A DNA stretch of 64,000 nucleotides from Enterococcus caccae ATCC BAA-1240 (lineage in GTDB: Bacteria > Bacillota > Bacilli > Lactobacillales > Enterococcaceae). Below are positions 31,304 to 38,555 of this stretch, in pieces. The notes under the pieces are model-generated. The model saw only the letters and a program-made list of their open reading frames with translations, made no database searches and was not told where the DNA came from. The position numbers and the translations under genes were made by a program. Location of the stretch: contig NZ_KE136472.1 of the NCBI RefSeq assembly GCF_000407145.1, forward strand, positions 1,097,658-1,161,657. The letters run 5' to 3'. Position 1 is the stretch's first letter. Each line of letters opens with the position of its first letter.

Positions 31304-31352
31304 AAAAAAAGCGTTTTGCTCCACTTTTTTCACCAGAGCTAACGCTTTTTCG
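31304..31352 (+). terminator. Terminator after the HAD phosphatase gene
   Basis: AAAAAGCGTT...TGCTC pairs with GAGCT...AACGCTTTTT around a 14-base loop, followed by T-rich sequence. Confidence 0.7.
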
Positions 31353-31370
31353 CTTAAAAAATCTCGCTTC

Positions 31371-31559
31371 TTATTTAGAAGATGGGATTTCTTTTTTATG
31401 TCTTTTTTGATGAACACAGATAACGGTTCCTGTCACTTGAATCAGTAAGAGAAAAAGCAAAATGGCGCTTAGTCCTATATGTCCTTGATCGAACGTTCTT
31501 TTTAACAATACGAGTAAAATCAGACTACTTACTGAATAAAGTGACCATTGTTTATCCAT
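31371..31559 (-). CDS. Small two-helix membrane protein of unknown function
   Basis: A 62-residue product with two hydrophobic stretches (residues about 7-20 and 30-48) and a basic C-terminal tail (HQKRHKKEIPSSK). AAAGGGG lies about ten bases before the ATG, a plausible ribosome binding site. It stands alone between a rightward HAD gene and the rightward ThrE-type genes. I do not recognise a family. The clear amphiphilic layout favours a real small protein, but conservation would be needed to be sure. Confidence 0.5.
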   Translation of the reverse strand: MDKQWSLYSVSSLILLVLLKRTFDQGHIGLSAILLFLLLIQVTGTVICVHQKRHKKEIPSSK

Positions 31560-31799
31560 AATATCTAGACCCCTTTGGTTTGTTATCTATAAGGATAGGA
31601 CTTTTGAATAAAAAAAGCAAGGATGTTTTAGGTATCTGTGAAGTTTCCAACAATTTTTTAGTGTTTCCTTAAATTTCTAAGAAAACTCTAAACAATGACC
31701 CGCTAGTTTTTTTATTGTAACATGCGCAATTCATTTCAAACAGCACAAAAAAATGATACACTAATTTTATTGTAACTTTACTGTAAGGAGTTTTTGGTT

Positions 31800-32561
31800 A
31801 TGAACGAAGAGAAACAATCATCGATACAACTTATTTTAGATACATGTTTAATGGCTGGTAAAATTATGACAGAAAGTGGTTCTGAGGTTTATCGTGTTGA
31901 AGATACGATGAATCGAATCGCTGAAAATGCTGGTCAAAAAGAAAGTGTTAGTTATGTTACTGCCACAGGCCTTTTTATGGGCTTTCGCTCTAGTAATTAC
32001 ACTCAATTAGAAAATGTGACTGAACGTAGCATCAATTTGGAAAAAGTAGCAATTGTTAATAACCTTTCTCGAAAATTTGCGAATAAAGAAATTTCTTTAG
32101 AAGAACTCAATTTAAAACTGACAAACATCAATCATGAAGCACCAACCTATTCGATTCCTTTGCAAATTCTTGCAGCAGGTTTTGTCAGTTCAACGCTCAT
32201 GTATATATTTGGTGGAACGTGGAATGACTTTCTAGCTACCTTTGTGATTGGAATGATTGGTTTTAGCGTTGCTCTTTTTACAAAGGAGTGGTTAAACATT
32301 AAATTTTTAGACGATTTTTTGGCTGCCTTTTCCATTGGCTTTTTAGCTTATTTAGCAGTGAGATTTCACTTAGCTGGCAATATCGATAATATCATTATTG
32401 GCGCTGTTATGCCTCTTGTTCCTGGTGTTGCGATCACAAACTCATTTAGGGATATCTTAGCAGGTCATTTATTAAGTGGGACAGCCCGTGCAACAGAAGC
32501 AATATTTGTTGCAGGTTCGATTGGTATTGGAATAGCCATTGTATTTAAATTATTCATGTAA
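31800..32561 (+). CDS. ThrE/YjjP-type transporter subunit (threonine/serine exporter family), larger half
   Basis: About 253 residues. The N-terminal ~115 residues are cytoplasmic and carry the family motif LMAGKIMTESGSEVYRVEDTMNRIAENAG; the rest holds five hydrophobic segments. This is the YjjP-like half of ThrE-type exporters, which in many bacteria are split into two proteins. AAGGAG nine bases before the ATG at 31800 favours that start over a TTG at 31794. The second half follows six bases downstream. Substrate (threonine, serine or a dicarboxylate) cannot be told. Confidence 0.88.
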   Translation: MNEEKQSSIQLILDTCLMAGKIMTESGSEVYRVEDTMNRIAENAGQKESVSYVTATGLFMGFRSSNYTQLENVTERSINLEKVAIVNNLSRKFANKEISLEELNLKLTNINHEAPTYSIPLQILAAGFVSSTLMYIFGGTWNDFLATFVIGMIGFSVALFTKEWLNIKFLDDFLAAFSIGFLAYLAVRFHLAGNIDNIIIGAVMPLVPGVAITNSFRDILAGHLLSGTARATEAIFVAGSIGIGIAIVFKLFM

Positions 32562-32573
32562 GGAGAAATGAAT

Positions 32574-33029
32574 GTGGAATTTGTTATTCATTGTTTATTT
32601 AGTTATCTGAGCACAGTAACTTTTGGAATCGTTACGAATGTACCTAGAAAAGTTTTAAATGCTTGTGGTATTACTGGAGCTGTAGGTTGGATGATTTATT
32701 GGTCTACTGAAAATATGGACGCTGGGGGCATTTTTGCTAATTTTCTAGGTGCAATCGGCATTGGTATGTTAAGTATTTATTTTTCACGTAGAAAAAAATT
32801 GCCTATGACAATTTTTAATATCCCAAGTCTCGTTCCTTTAGTTCCCGGTGGTCCTGCTTACCAAGCAGTTCGAAGTATTGTTTTAGGAGACTACGTTAGT
32901 GGTGTTCATTTTATCATTAAAGTGATCATGACCGCAGGAGCGATTGCAGCTGGTTTTATGGTCACAGGAATCGTTGAACGATTATTAAAAAATTTGCTAG
33001 ATAAAAATAAGATTGTTTCAAAAAAATAA
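32574..33029 (+). CDS. ThrE/YjjB-type transporter subunit, smaller half
   Basis: About 151 residues with four to five hydrophobic segments, including PSLVPLVPGGPAYQAVRSIVLGDY, the ThrE_2 motif (key residues P-VPLVPGG). It pairs with the upstream YjjP-like protein to form a full transporter. Start choice: an ATG at 32568 lies only two bases from the AAGGAG, whereas the GTG at 32574 is eight bases away, so I prefer GTG. The two genes form an operon. Confidence 0.86.
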   Translation: MEFVIHCLFSYLSTVTFGIVTNVPRKVLNACGITGAVGWMIYWSTENMDAGGIFANFLGAIGIGMLSIYFSRRKKLPMTIFNIPSLVPLVPGGPAYQAVRSIVLGDYVSGVHFIIKVIMTAGAIAAGFMVTGIVERLLKNLLDKNKIVSKK

Positions 33030-33054
33030 TTGAGCCCGAATAAATAGCAAGAAA

Positions 33055-33454
33055 TATGCAACTACTACGATACACTTCGACCACATTGTTGTACATCACG
33101 AAGAACGAAGTGCTTCGATGCCACACAATACAAGGTGGCTTTCATCTACCTTGCTTCCTTTATTTTCAAGTTAAGACACTAAGAGTTGAAGGATTCGGAA
33201 ATAAGCTAAAATTGCTGTAAAACACAACGAGAAATGAGTTGATGCTTTCTCTCTAAAGGCTCGTCGCAGATAAACATTGTTGCACAGTACCTACTTGGTC
33301 ACAAAAATTTGAAGAACATCAAGTAGGTACCAATTATCATCTGTTCGCACGCTTACTGTGATGCTTGGCACTCTCCATGAATCCCTTCTTATTCCTCAAA
33401 GCGACTCCCTTTGTCCCAATCTTCCTCTCACTGATTACTACAGTCTTAAAAAGG
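33055..33454 (+). repeat. Modular intergenic repeat, copy C (long form)
   Basis: Contains the left module shared with copy B (CACATTGTTGTACATCACGA near 33083), the middle block shared with copy D (GAAATAAGCTAAAATTGCTG, TAAAACACAACGAGAAATGA, GTTGATGCTTTCTC, AAAGGCTCGTCGCAGATAAA), the core TTGCACAGTACCTACTTGGT at 33282, and the right module shared with B (ACCAATTATCATCTGTTCGC). It is thus a bridge between the B and D types. No ORF with a ribosome binding site. Lies between convergent genes. Confidence 0.75.
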
Positions 33455-33511
33455 AATAGAGGGAAAATTCATCCGTTAATGAGTTTTCCCTCTTTCTTAC
33501 TATGTTTATTT

Positions 33512-34297
33512 TTAATCAAGCGTGATTTCTTCTACTTCTTCTTCAAAGAATAGTAATAAATCTTGTAAGCTTAACTTTTCTTTTTCTGCTTTACTGAGGT
33601 CTTTGATAATTTGACCTTTTTGTAAAACAATTAATCGGTTACCATAATTCAACGCATCTTCCATACGGTGGGTGATCATTAAACAAGTTAAATCTCCTTC
33701 TTTGATTCGTTGATCTGTCAACTGCATCAACTGTTTTGATGTTTTAGGATCTAAAGCTGCCGTGTGTTCATCTAAAAGCAATAAGTCAGGCTTTGTTAAT
33801 GTTGCCATTAATAGACTCAGTGCTTGTCTTTGTCCACCAGAAAGATTCCCTGTCGGCGTGTCTAAATGATTTTCTAACCCGTTTCCGACTTCACTGCAGA
33901 TTTTTGTAAATAGCGTTCTCTCTTCATTTAATCTACGTAACCGTAAGCTTCGCTTTTTCCCTCTATACATAGCTAATAATAAATTCTCAGCAACGGTCAT
34001 CCTTGGTGCTGTCCCCATCTTAGGATCTTGAAAAACACGCGATACGTATTTTGCACGTTTTTCTTCAGAATAAGCAGTGATATTTTGATCGTTGATCAGT
34101 AAATCCCCTTCACTTAATGTTACTGTTCCAGCAATACTGTTAAATAACGTACTTTTACCTGCTCCATTACCACCTAATACGGTAACGAATTCACCCTGAG
34201 CTATTTTTAAATTCACATGATTTAAAATCGTTTTTGTTTCATTCAACCCATTATCAATACGCTTCGTCGCATTTTTTAGTTCTAAAACTGTGCTCAT
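33512..34297 (-). CDS. trpZ: Tryptophan ABC transporter, ATP-binding protein (TrpZ-type)
   Basis: A 261-residue ABC ATPase: Walker A LGGNGAGKSTLFNSI, Q-loop VFQDPKMG, signature LSGGQRQALSL, Walker B PDLLLLDEHTAALDP and H-loop LMITHRMEDAL. The frame is open up to 34366, but the ATG at 34297 (MSTVLELKNATKRI) is preceded by GGAGGGGGAG and overlaps the permease stop in ATGA, so that is the start. Last gene of a three-gene operon with a TrpX-type binding protein. Tryptophan specificity is inferred from the family and from the Trp-codon leader upstream. Confidence 0.88.
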   Translation of the reverse strand: MSTVLELKNATKRIDNGLNETKTILNHVNLKIAQGEFVTVLGGNGAGKSTLFNSIAGTVTLSEGDLLINDQNITAYSEEKRAKYVSRVFQDPKMGTAPRMTVAENLLLAMYRGKKRSLRLRRLNEERTLFTKICSEVGNGLENHLDTPTGNLSGGQRQALSLLMATLTKPDLLLLDEHTAALDPKTSKQLMQLTDQRIKEGDLTCLMITHRMEDALNYGNRLIVLQKGQIIKDLSKAEKEKLSLQDLLLFFEEEVEEITLD

Positions 34298-35190
34298 TTC
34301 TCCCCCTCCTTTTGTGGTAAAAAGTGCAGATTTAATGCTTTTTTTAGTTGTGGTATCATTAAACATACTGCTAAGATCACAGCAGAGAAGACTTTTAAGT
34401 AAGTTGTATCAAACCCTAGCTTGATGACCAACAAAATAAGTAACTGATAAATAATACTCCCTACAACAATCGCTACTAGACGTTCCGCAAAGGTCAATTC
34501 ACCGAATAACACTTCACCAATAATGATTGAGGCCAAACCAATAACGATCACACCAGTTCCTTTATTGACGTCTGCATAGCCATCATTTTGAGCAATCAAA
34601 GCACCAGATAAGGCAATCACACCGTTTGATAATGTCAGTCCTAATATTTTCATAGAATCAGTCTTGATACCGATCGAGCGCGCCATATGTTCGTTATCAC
34701 CTGTTGCAATATAAGCTTGACCCAAATTCGTATTGAAGAAAAAGAGTAATAAACTAATAATGATTGCTAAAAAAATCACTCCTAAAAAGATGATATCGTA
34801 ATAATTAGGAAGATTAAGTTGTAAAAAGAAATCTTGAATCTTCGGTTTATTTAGTAAAGATAAGTTTGGCGTTTGCATTACAAAAAGTATCACTGAATTC
34901 AACCCTGACATCACTAAAATACCTGCCAATATTACTGGGATTTTTCCTTTAGTAAAGAGTAATCCAGTTATCAGACCGGCACTCATCCCAGCTAAAACAC
35001 CTAACAATGTAGCAATAATAGGATGAATACCATTTGTAATTGCCGTAACACATACTGCTCCTCCTAATGGAAATGAGCCTTCTGTCGTCATATCAGGAAA
35101 GTTTAAAATACGATAAGTCATAAAGATTCCTAAACCTAATATTGCCCATAACATTCCTTGTCCAATTGCTGAAACAATCATTTGATCCAC
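34294..35190 (-). CDS. trpY: Tryptophan ABC transporter, permease (TrpY-type)
   Basis: A 298-residue integral membrane protein with about eight to nine segments, of the branched-chain/BMP-like permease superfamily (LSNGVIALSGALIAQNDGYADV near residue 200 is characteristic). It begins nine bases after the binding-protein stop and overlaps the ATPase gene by four bases (ATGA). Only one permease gene is present, so it probably works as a homodimer. Confidence 0.88.
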   Translation of the reverse strand: MDQMIVSAIGQGMLWAILGLGIFMTYRILNFPDMTTEGSFPLGGAVCVTAITNGIHPIIATLLGVLAGMSAGLITGLLFTKGKIPVILAGILVMSGLNSVILFVMQTPNLSLLNKPKIQDFFLQLNLPNYYDIIFLGVIFLAIIISLLLFFFNTNLGQAYIATGDNEHMARSIGIKTDSMKILGLTLSNGVIALSGALIAQNDGYADVNKGTGVIVIGLASIIIGEVLFGELTFAERLVAIVVGSIIYQLLILLVIKLGFDTTYLKVFSAVILAVCLMIPQLKKALNLHFLPQKEGEK

Positions 35191-35199
35191 TCCTTCTAC

Positions 35200-36189
35200 C
35201 TATTCTGTAATTGTAGCTTTTGATTTAATATGTTCAGGAATCGAAATTCCTAGCTTCTCTGCTTGTTTTTGATTAATGATGATATCACCTGTTTTAAATG
35301 TATAGATTGGTGTTGTTTCCGGCTTGGCTTTTCCAGATAAAATATCAGCAGCCATTTTGCCAGTTTGAACACCTAAGTCAAACTGATTGATCCCTACTGT
35401 AGCAAGTCCACCTTGCTCAACCATTGTGTCCACAGAAGGAATAATCGGTGTTTTAGTTTTGTTCGCTTCATTGACAACTGTTTGCATCGCATTAGCAATC
35501 GTATTGTCTGTAGGAATATAGATAAAATCTACTTCACTTGTCATGACTTGAACAGTTTGTGCAATTTCATTACTTGAAGGTACAGCATAGGTCTTAACCG
35601 TCAATCCTTTTTTTTCTGCAACATTTTTTGCTTCCTCAACTTGATATTTGGAGTTTTCCTCTGACGATGCATATAAAATTCCAACTTTTTTCTTTTTCGG
35701 TAAAATTTCAGACACTAAATCAAACTGAGCAGCTACAGGTGATTTATCACTAACACCAGTGATATTGCCCCCTGGTTGATTATTATTCTTTACAAGTCCT
35801 GCACTGACCGGATCCGTGATTGCCCCAAGAACGATTGGTATTTCTGTCGTTATATTTGCTAGTGCCTGTGCTGCCGGTGTTGCGATTCCGATTAGAACAT
35901 CTGCTTTCTTTTCTTGTACTAATTGCTGACTCATTGTGGCCAATTTACTTTGATCCGCTTGACCATTTTGAAAAGCAATCACCATGTTCTTCCCATCTTC
36001 ATACCCTTTTTCTTTCAAACCAGCTTGAATGCCTTTATAAATTTGATCCAATGCAGGATGACTAACAAACTGCAATACACCAACCGTTGGCAACTTTTCT
36101 TTGGCCGCTTCTTTTTTTTCTACAAAGAATGAACCAATTAAAAAAATAACAATCATTACGACAACAATCGATAAACGATTTTTTCTCAT
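35200..36189 (-). CDS. trpX: Tryptophan ABC transporter, substrate-binding protein (TrpX family)
   Basis: A 329-residue type I periplasmic-binding fold protein with VGVLQFVSHPALDQIYKGIQ near residue 36, GIATPAAQALAN, IPIVLGAITDPVSAGLV and IPTDNTIANAMQ, typical of the ABC substrate-binding TrpX family. The N-terminus (residues 7-24) is a membrane anchor without a lipobox Cys, so it is held by an uncleaved helix or is secreted, unlike most Gram-positive binding proteins. AGGAGG precedes the ATG. Upstream lie a conserved 60-nt element and a Trp-codon attenuator. Confidence 0.87.
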   Translation of the reverse strand: MRKNRLSIVVVMIVIFLIGSFFVEKKEAAKEKLPTVGVLQFVSHPALDQIYKGIQAGLKEKGYEDGKNMVIAFQNGQADQSKLATMSQQLVQEKKADVLIGIATPAAQALANITTEIPIVLGAITDPVSAGLVKNNNQPGGNITGVSDKSPVAAQFDLVSEILPKKKKVGILYASSEENSKYQVEEAKNVAEKKGLTVKTYAVPSSNEIAQTVQVMTSEVDFIYIPTDNTIANAMQTVVNEANKTKTPIIPSVDTMVEQGGLATVGINQFDLGVQTGKMAADILSGKAKPETTPIYTFKTGDIIINQKQAEKLGISIPEHIKSKATITE

Positions 36190-36276
36190 TTCTTCTCCTC
36201 CTAAATTTTAAAATGGAATGTGCTTTCGATTTCGTATGAAACCTAAGAAAAATTGACTGAGGTATTCTTCACCTCG

Positions 36277-36336
36277 TTTTATCTTTTTTCCGAAAGTCTA
36301 GTCCACATTGCTAGATTTATACGGTAGCAACGTTCT
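36277..36336 (-). promoter_or_regulatory. Conserved 60-nt leader element, copy 2 (upstream of trpX)
   Basis: Transcribed sense starts AGAACGTTGCTACC and ends CTTTCGGAAAAAAGATAAAA. Same length as the block before pyrB (9432-9491), no gaps, 44 of 60 identical. Ends 87 bases before the trpX ATG; the pyrB copy ends 94 bases before its ATG. TTGCTA can pair with TAGCAA and CTTT with AAAG. Function unknown. Confidence 0.55.
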
Positions 36337-36356
36337 TTTATTATTCCCACCTAAAC

Positions 36357-36398
36357 AAAAAAACAATGACAAATCCTAAAAAGGAGCAGTCATTGTTT
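36357..36398 (-). terminator. Second leader terminator upstream of trpX
   Basis: Transcript AAACAATGAC...GTCATTGTTT with a T-run of seven, 18 bases after the attenuator terminator. A second hairpin in tandem may tighten termination in the tryptophan-replete state, or belong to an additional control layer with the 60-nt element. Confidence 0.8.
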
Positions 36399-36404
36399 CT
36401 AAAC

Positions 36405-36523
36405 AAAAACCGCATAGACTACCCATCTATGCGGTCAAAAATTCATCTTGAATATACCGACATAGATACAAAATTTAGAATTTGTCTTCTAAAGTTGTAT
36501 CTATGAGAGTCTCATACATACAA
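36405..36523 (-). promoter_or_regulatory. Five-segment attenuator of the trpXYZ operon
   Basis: Five segments can pair only with neighbours. Segment 1 (36524-36510) and 2 (36508-36494) form a 13-bp stem with one mismatch. Segment 2 (36504-36486) and 3 (36480-36462) form a long stem. Segment 3 (36466-36456, TCTATGTCGGT) pairs with segment 4 (36435-36426, ACCGCATAGA). Segment 4 pairs with segment 5 (36418-36409, TCTATGCGGT), followed by TTTTTG, an intrinsic terminator. A ribosome at the leader stop codon would cover segment 1, giving 2:3 and the 4:5 terminator. A ribosome stalled at the Trp codons leaves 1:2, then 3:4, so the terminator is lost. Mechanism inferred from base pairing. Confidence 0.75.
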
Positions 36524-36586
36524 CTATCTACGCCAGTTTTGCCATGAATTATTCAATTCTTTGATTGGTTTTGATAGTCCGTTCAT
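36524..36586 (-). CDS. Tryptophan-rich leader peptide of trpXYZ
   Basis: A 20-residue ORF reading MNGLSKPIKELNNSWQNWRR, too short for usual gene calls. AGGAG lies seven bases before the ATG. Two of the last six residues are Trp (codons 15 and 18), and the TAG stop is directly at the first base of attenuator segment 1, the spacing expected for ribosome-mediated attenuation. The operon it precedes encodes a TrpX-type tryptophan transporter. No T-box signature is present in this leader. The peptide itself probably has no function beyond its codons. Confidence 0.75.
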   Translation of the reverse strand: MNGLSKPIKELNNSWQNWRR

Positions 36587-36617
36587 GTAATCACTCCTAT
36601 AGTTTTGTAATAAAGTT

Positions 36618-36647
36618 AGTGTACACCAAAGAGAATTTGTTCGTCAA
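36618..36647 (-). promoter_or_regulatory. Promoter of the trpXYZ leader transcript
   Basis: TTGACG (36642-36647) and TACACT (36618-36623), spacer 18 bases, on the minus strand. The start site would fall about 20-25 bases before the leader ATG, leaving room for the AGGAG site. Confidence 0.75.
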
Positions 36648-36671
36648 GTCCAAAAATATGTAAAAGAACAA

Positions 36672-37268
36672 CTATTTTGAATTTTCTTTTCTGGTACCCA
36701 GTCTTTTTAATCGTCTGCGGTAACTCCAACTGTCCTCGTTTTCTTTAAAAGGATAGAATTTTAAACTTGCAAACATTTTCTGAGAAGCTTTATTCCAATT
36801 GAAAATTTCACTAACTGTAATAAACTCTCTGCCTAGTTTTTTTGATTTATAGATAAAATATTTTGTAACACTTCGACCAATATGGCGATTCCGAAATGCT
36901 TGATCGATCACAATGGCATAATCATCCTCAGCTAACCAAACATCTCCAATTATTTGGTAATGGCTCTCGTTATTATATTCAATATAGTAGAGTAGTCCAT
37001 GTTCATTTTGCCACTCATACATTTGTTGGATCTGTTTCTTTGTATAGGTACTTTTTATTCCGACTATATGATACATACTTTCAGGATCCTGATACCATTT
37101 TAATGACTCTTGACGAAATTTATCAAAAGGGAGCAATCGAATTTTTTCGCTTATTCGAATCCCCTTAGAGCCGTTACGCTGGAAAGAGGACTCAATGCTA
37201 GGCTGAGTCCTCTTTCCTAATAAATCAGTCGCCAAAGTCCGCCACTTAATACTTGCCACGTCGATCAC
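36672..37268 (-). CDS. GNAT-family N-acetyltransferase
   Basis: A 198-residue protein whose C-terminal ~130 residues form a GNAT fold. YAIVIDQAFRNRHIGRSVTKYFIYKSKKLG carries the acetyl-CoA loop (R-N-R-H-I-G-R-S), followed by ITVSEIFNWNKASQKMFASLKFYPF. The first ~40 residues are unusual and their DNA contains a 14-bp perfect inverted repeat (37181-37217). Start is GTG at 37268, or a GTG four codons later; neither has a strong ribosome binding site. It overlaps a 32-codon membrane ORF, which may couple its translation. Substrate unknown. Confidence 0.75.
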   Translation of the reverse strand: MIDVASIKWRTLATDLLGKRTQPSIESSFQRNGSKGIRISEKIRLLPFDKFRQESLKWYQDPESMYHIVGIKSTYTKKQIQQMYEWQNEHGLLYYIEYNNESHYQIIGDVWLAEDDYAIVIDQAFRNRHIGRSVTKYFIYKSKKLGREFITVSEIFNWNKASQKMFASLKFYPFKENEDSWSYRRRLKRLGTRKENSK

Positions 37269-37344
37269 TTCTTATATAAACACCTTGTAATCTAGGTTTT
37301 ATTAAAAAAAGTCCTACTAAAATGAATAGAATAAGCTCTTTCAT
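37246..37344 (-). CDS. Possible 32-residue membrane peptide upstream of the GNAT gene
   Basis: ATG at 37344 is preceded by GAAGGA about eight bases away. The product MKELILFILVGLFLIKPRLQ... has one hydrophobic helix followed by a basic tail ending SDRRGKY. It overlaps the GNAT start by 23 bases in another frame. Such micro-ORFs can be real membrane peptides or coupling ORFs. Evidence is only the ribosome binding site and composition. Confidence 0.4.
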   Translation of the reverse strand: MKELILFILVGLFLIKPRLQGVYIRSDRRGKY

Positions 37345-37371
37345 ATCAAGTCCTTCTTCCTAAAATTTGAT

Positions 37372-38028
37372 TTATTGCGTTACTGATTCAGCTTCTGTAG
37401 ATTGTTCACTTACTTGTCCTGATGTCGCCTGAGACGTTTCTGAACTTGACGTATTTGAAGCAGTTGTTGACGTTGCTGGTGGCTGAACACTTTGACCAAC
37501 AGCAGATAAAGGCAACTGATTTAAAGACGGAATAAGCATTGTTTTTATATCAAGACTTTGGTCAATCGAAAGTCTATTTTTCTCTTTATTATTTTCAAAA
37601 AAGATGATAGTTACTTCATTTTTTTTGATATTATATTTTTTTTCGATTTTCTCTGTATTATAAACAATTGGGTAGATATAGATACTACGGTTAAACTCTT
37701 TCGTCTGCTTTGTGTCTTTTAACACGTCTATAATTTCATTATATGTCTTTCCACTTGGTGTTGAGAATAATACAGTCATGGCTGCCTTTTCACTTATTTC
37801 TTTATCGGCCGTTTCAATATCTAAGTAATTTGCTTTTTTCGTCAGATTGGCTTCATTTACAAGCGATTTAATTTCAGATGAACGAATATTGGCTTGCATT
37901 CTTGGTACTGCTACAACTAAACTTATAAACGCTAAAACGATCACAGCTAAAATGATTGCACTAAGTTTTTTTTGTCTATTTATGTAAGCAATAAAGTCAT
38001 CTTTAACATCAATAAAATTTTTCTTCAT
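37372..38028 (-). CDS. Membrane-anchored protein with Ser/Thr-rich tail, unknown function
   Basis: A 218-residue product: cytoplasmic N-terminus of ~22 residues, one membrane helix (residues ~23-42), then an extracellular domain of ~130 residues with VLFSTPSGKTYNEIIDVLKD and IYIYPIVYNTEKIEKKY, and a tail from ~178 rich in Ser, Thr, Gln and Ala (SVQPPATSTTASNTSSSETS) that ends without an LPXTG signal. The central region looks like a small alpha/beta, possibly thioredoxin-like, domain but without a CxxC. I do not recognise it. Minus strand, single gene. Confidence 0.7.
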   Translation of the reverse strand: MKKNFIDVKDDFIAYINRQKKLSAIILAVIVLAFISLVVAVPRMQANIRSSEIKSLVNEANLTKKANYLDIETADKEISEKAAMTVLFSTPSGKTYNEIIDVLKDTKQTKEFNRSIYIYPIVYNTEKIEKKYNIKKNEVTIIFFENNKEKNRLSIDQSLDIKTMLIPSLNQLPLSAVGQSVQPPATSTTASNTSSSETSQATSGQVSEQSTEAESVTQ

Positions 38029-38193
38029 GCGTTCTCTCCTCTACAACTTATGCTTTTATTATACTAGTTGTTCATTCCTTTGCCTAGTATAACAGCTAAA
38101 GACTCTTAGCTATTTAAGAAAACAACCATCTTTTTTATTGTATAATTATATAAATATTAAAAAACAACAAAAAACAAAAAGAATGATCCCCAG

Positions 38194-38222
38194 TTGACAA
38201 ACAATATGCTCTAGCCTATACT
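38194..38222 (+). promoter_or_regulatory. Promoter of the T-box/metE-like operon
   Basis: TTGACA (38194-38199), 17 bases, TATACT (38217-38222). Near-consensus, placed just before the T-box stem I. Confidence 0.85.
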
Positions 38223-38227
38223 TTTGT

Positions 38228-38516
38228 TAATGATGAATCAATTAGAAAACGATGAAAAGAAGAGTACTATTTTCAGAGAATTAATGAGAGAGTCTTGGTA
38301 GCTGAAAAGAGATATTTCGAGAAAATAGGAAGATGGTCTTTTAGTTAACATTGGTCAACTCTGTATAGCCAATGTTGGGTACGCCCATTACAGCGTCTAG
38401 GTATTAAGTATGATTTGTACCTAAAGAGGAAAATCTTGTGAGAGATTTTTGAATTAAAGGTGGTAACGCGTTCAATCGTCCTTTACTTTTGCAAAAGAGT
38501 ATTGGACTTTTTTTTT
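38228..38516 (+). ncRNA. T-box leader, probable methionine specificity
   Basis: T-box riboswitches read uncharged tRNA. Visible landmarks: AGAGAGTCTTGGTAGCTGAA (stem I distal part, from about 38287), a candidate ATG specifier at 38333-38335 in GGAAGATGGTC, the T-box proper AAAGGTGGTAACGCG (38456-38470), and a terminator GTCC...GGAC with a nine-T run (38478-38516). Specifier placement is by pattern and by the downstream methionine-synthase-like genes, so the amino acid is probable, not proven. Confidence 0.88.
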
Positions 38517-38555
38517 ATTTTTTAACAAATCTGACTAAAAAATGGAGGAAACATT

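Noticed and set aside
36405-36600. T-box riboswitch before trpX
   Set aside because: The leader has no AGGGTGGNACCGCG-like T-box and no stem I AGAGAG/TGGTG pattern. The leader ORF with Trp codons explains the structure better.
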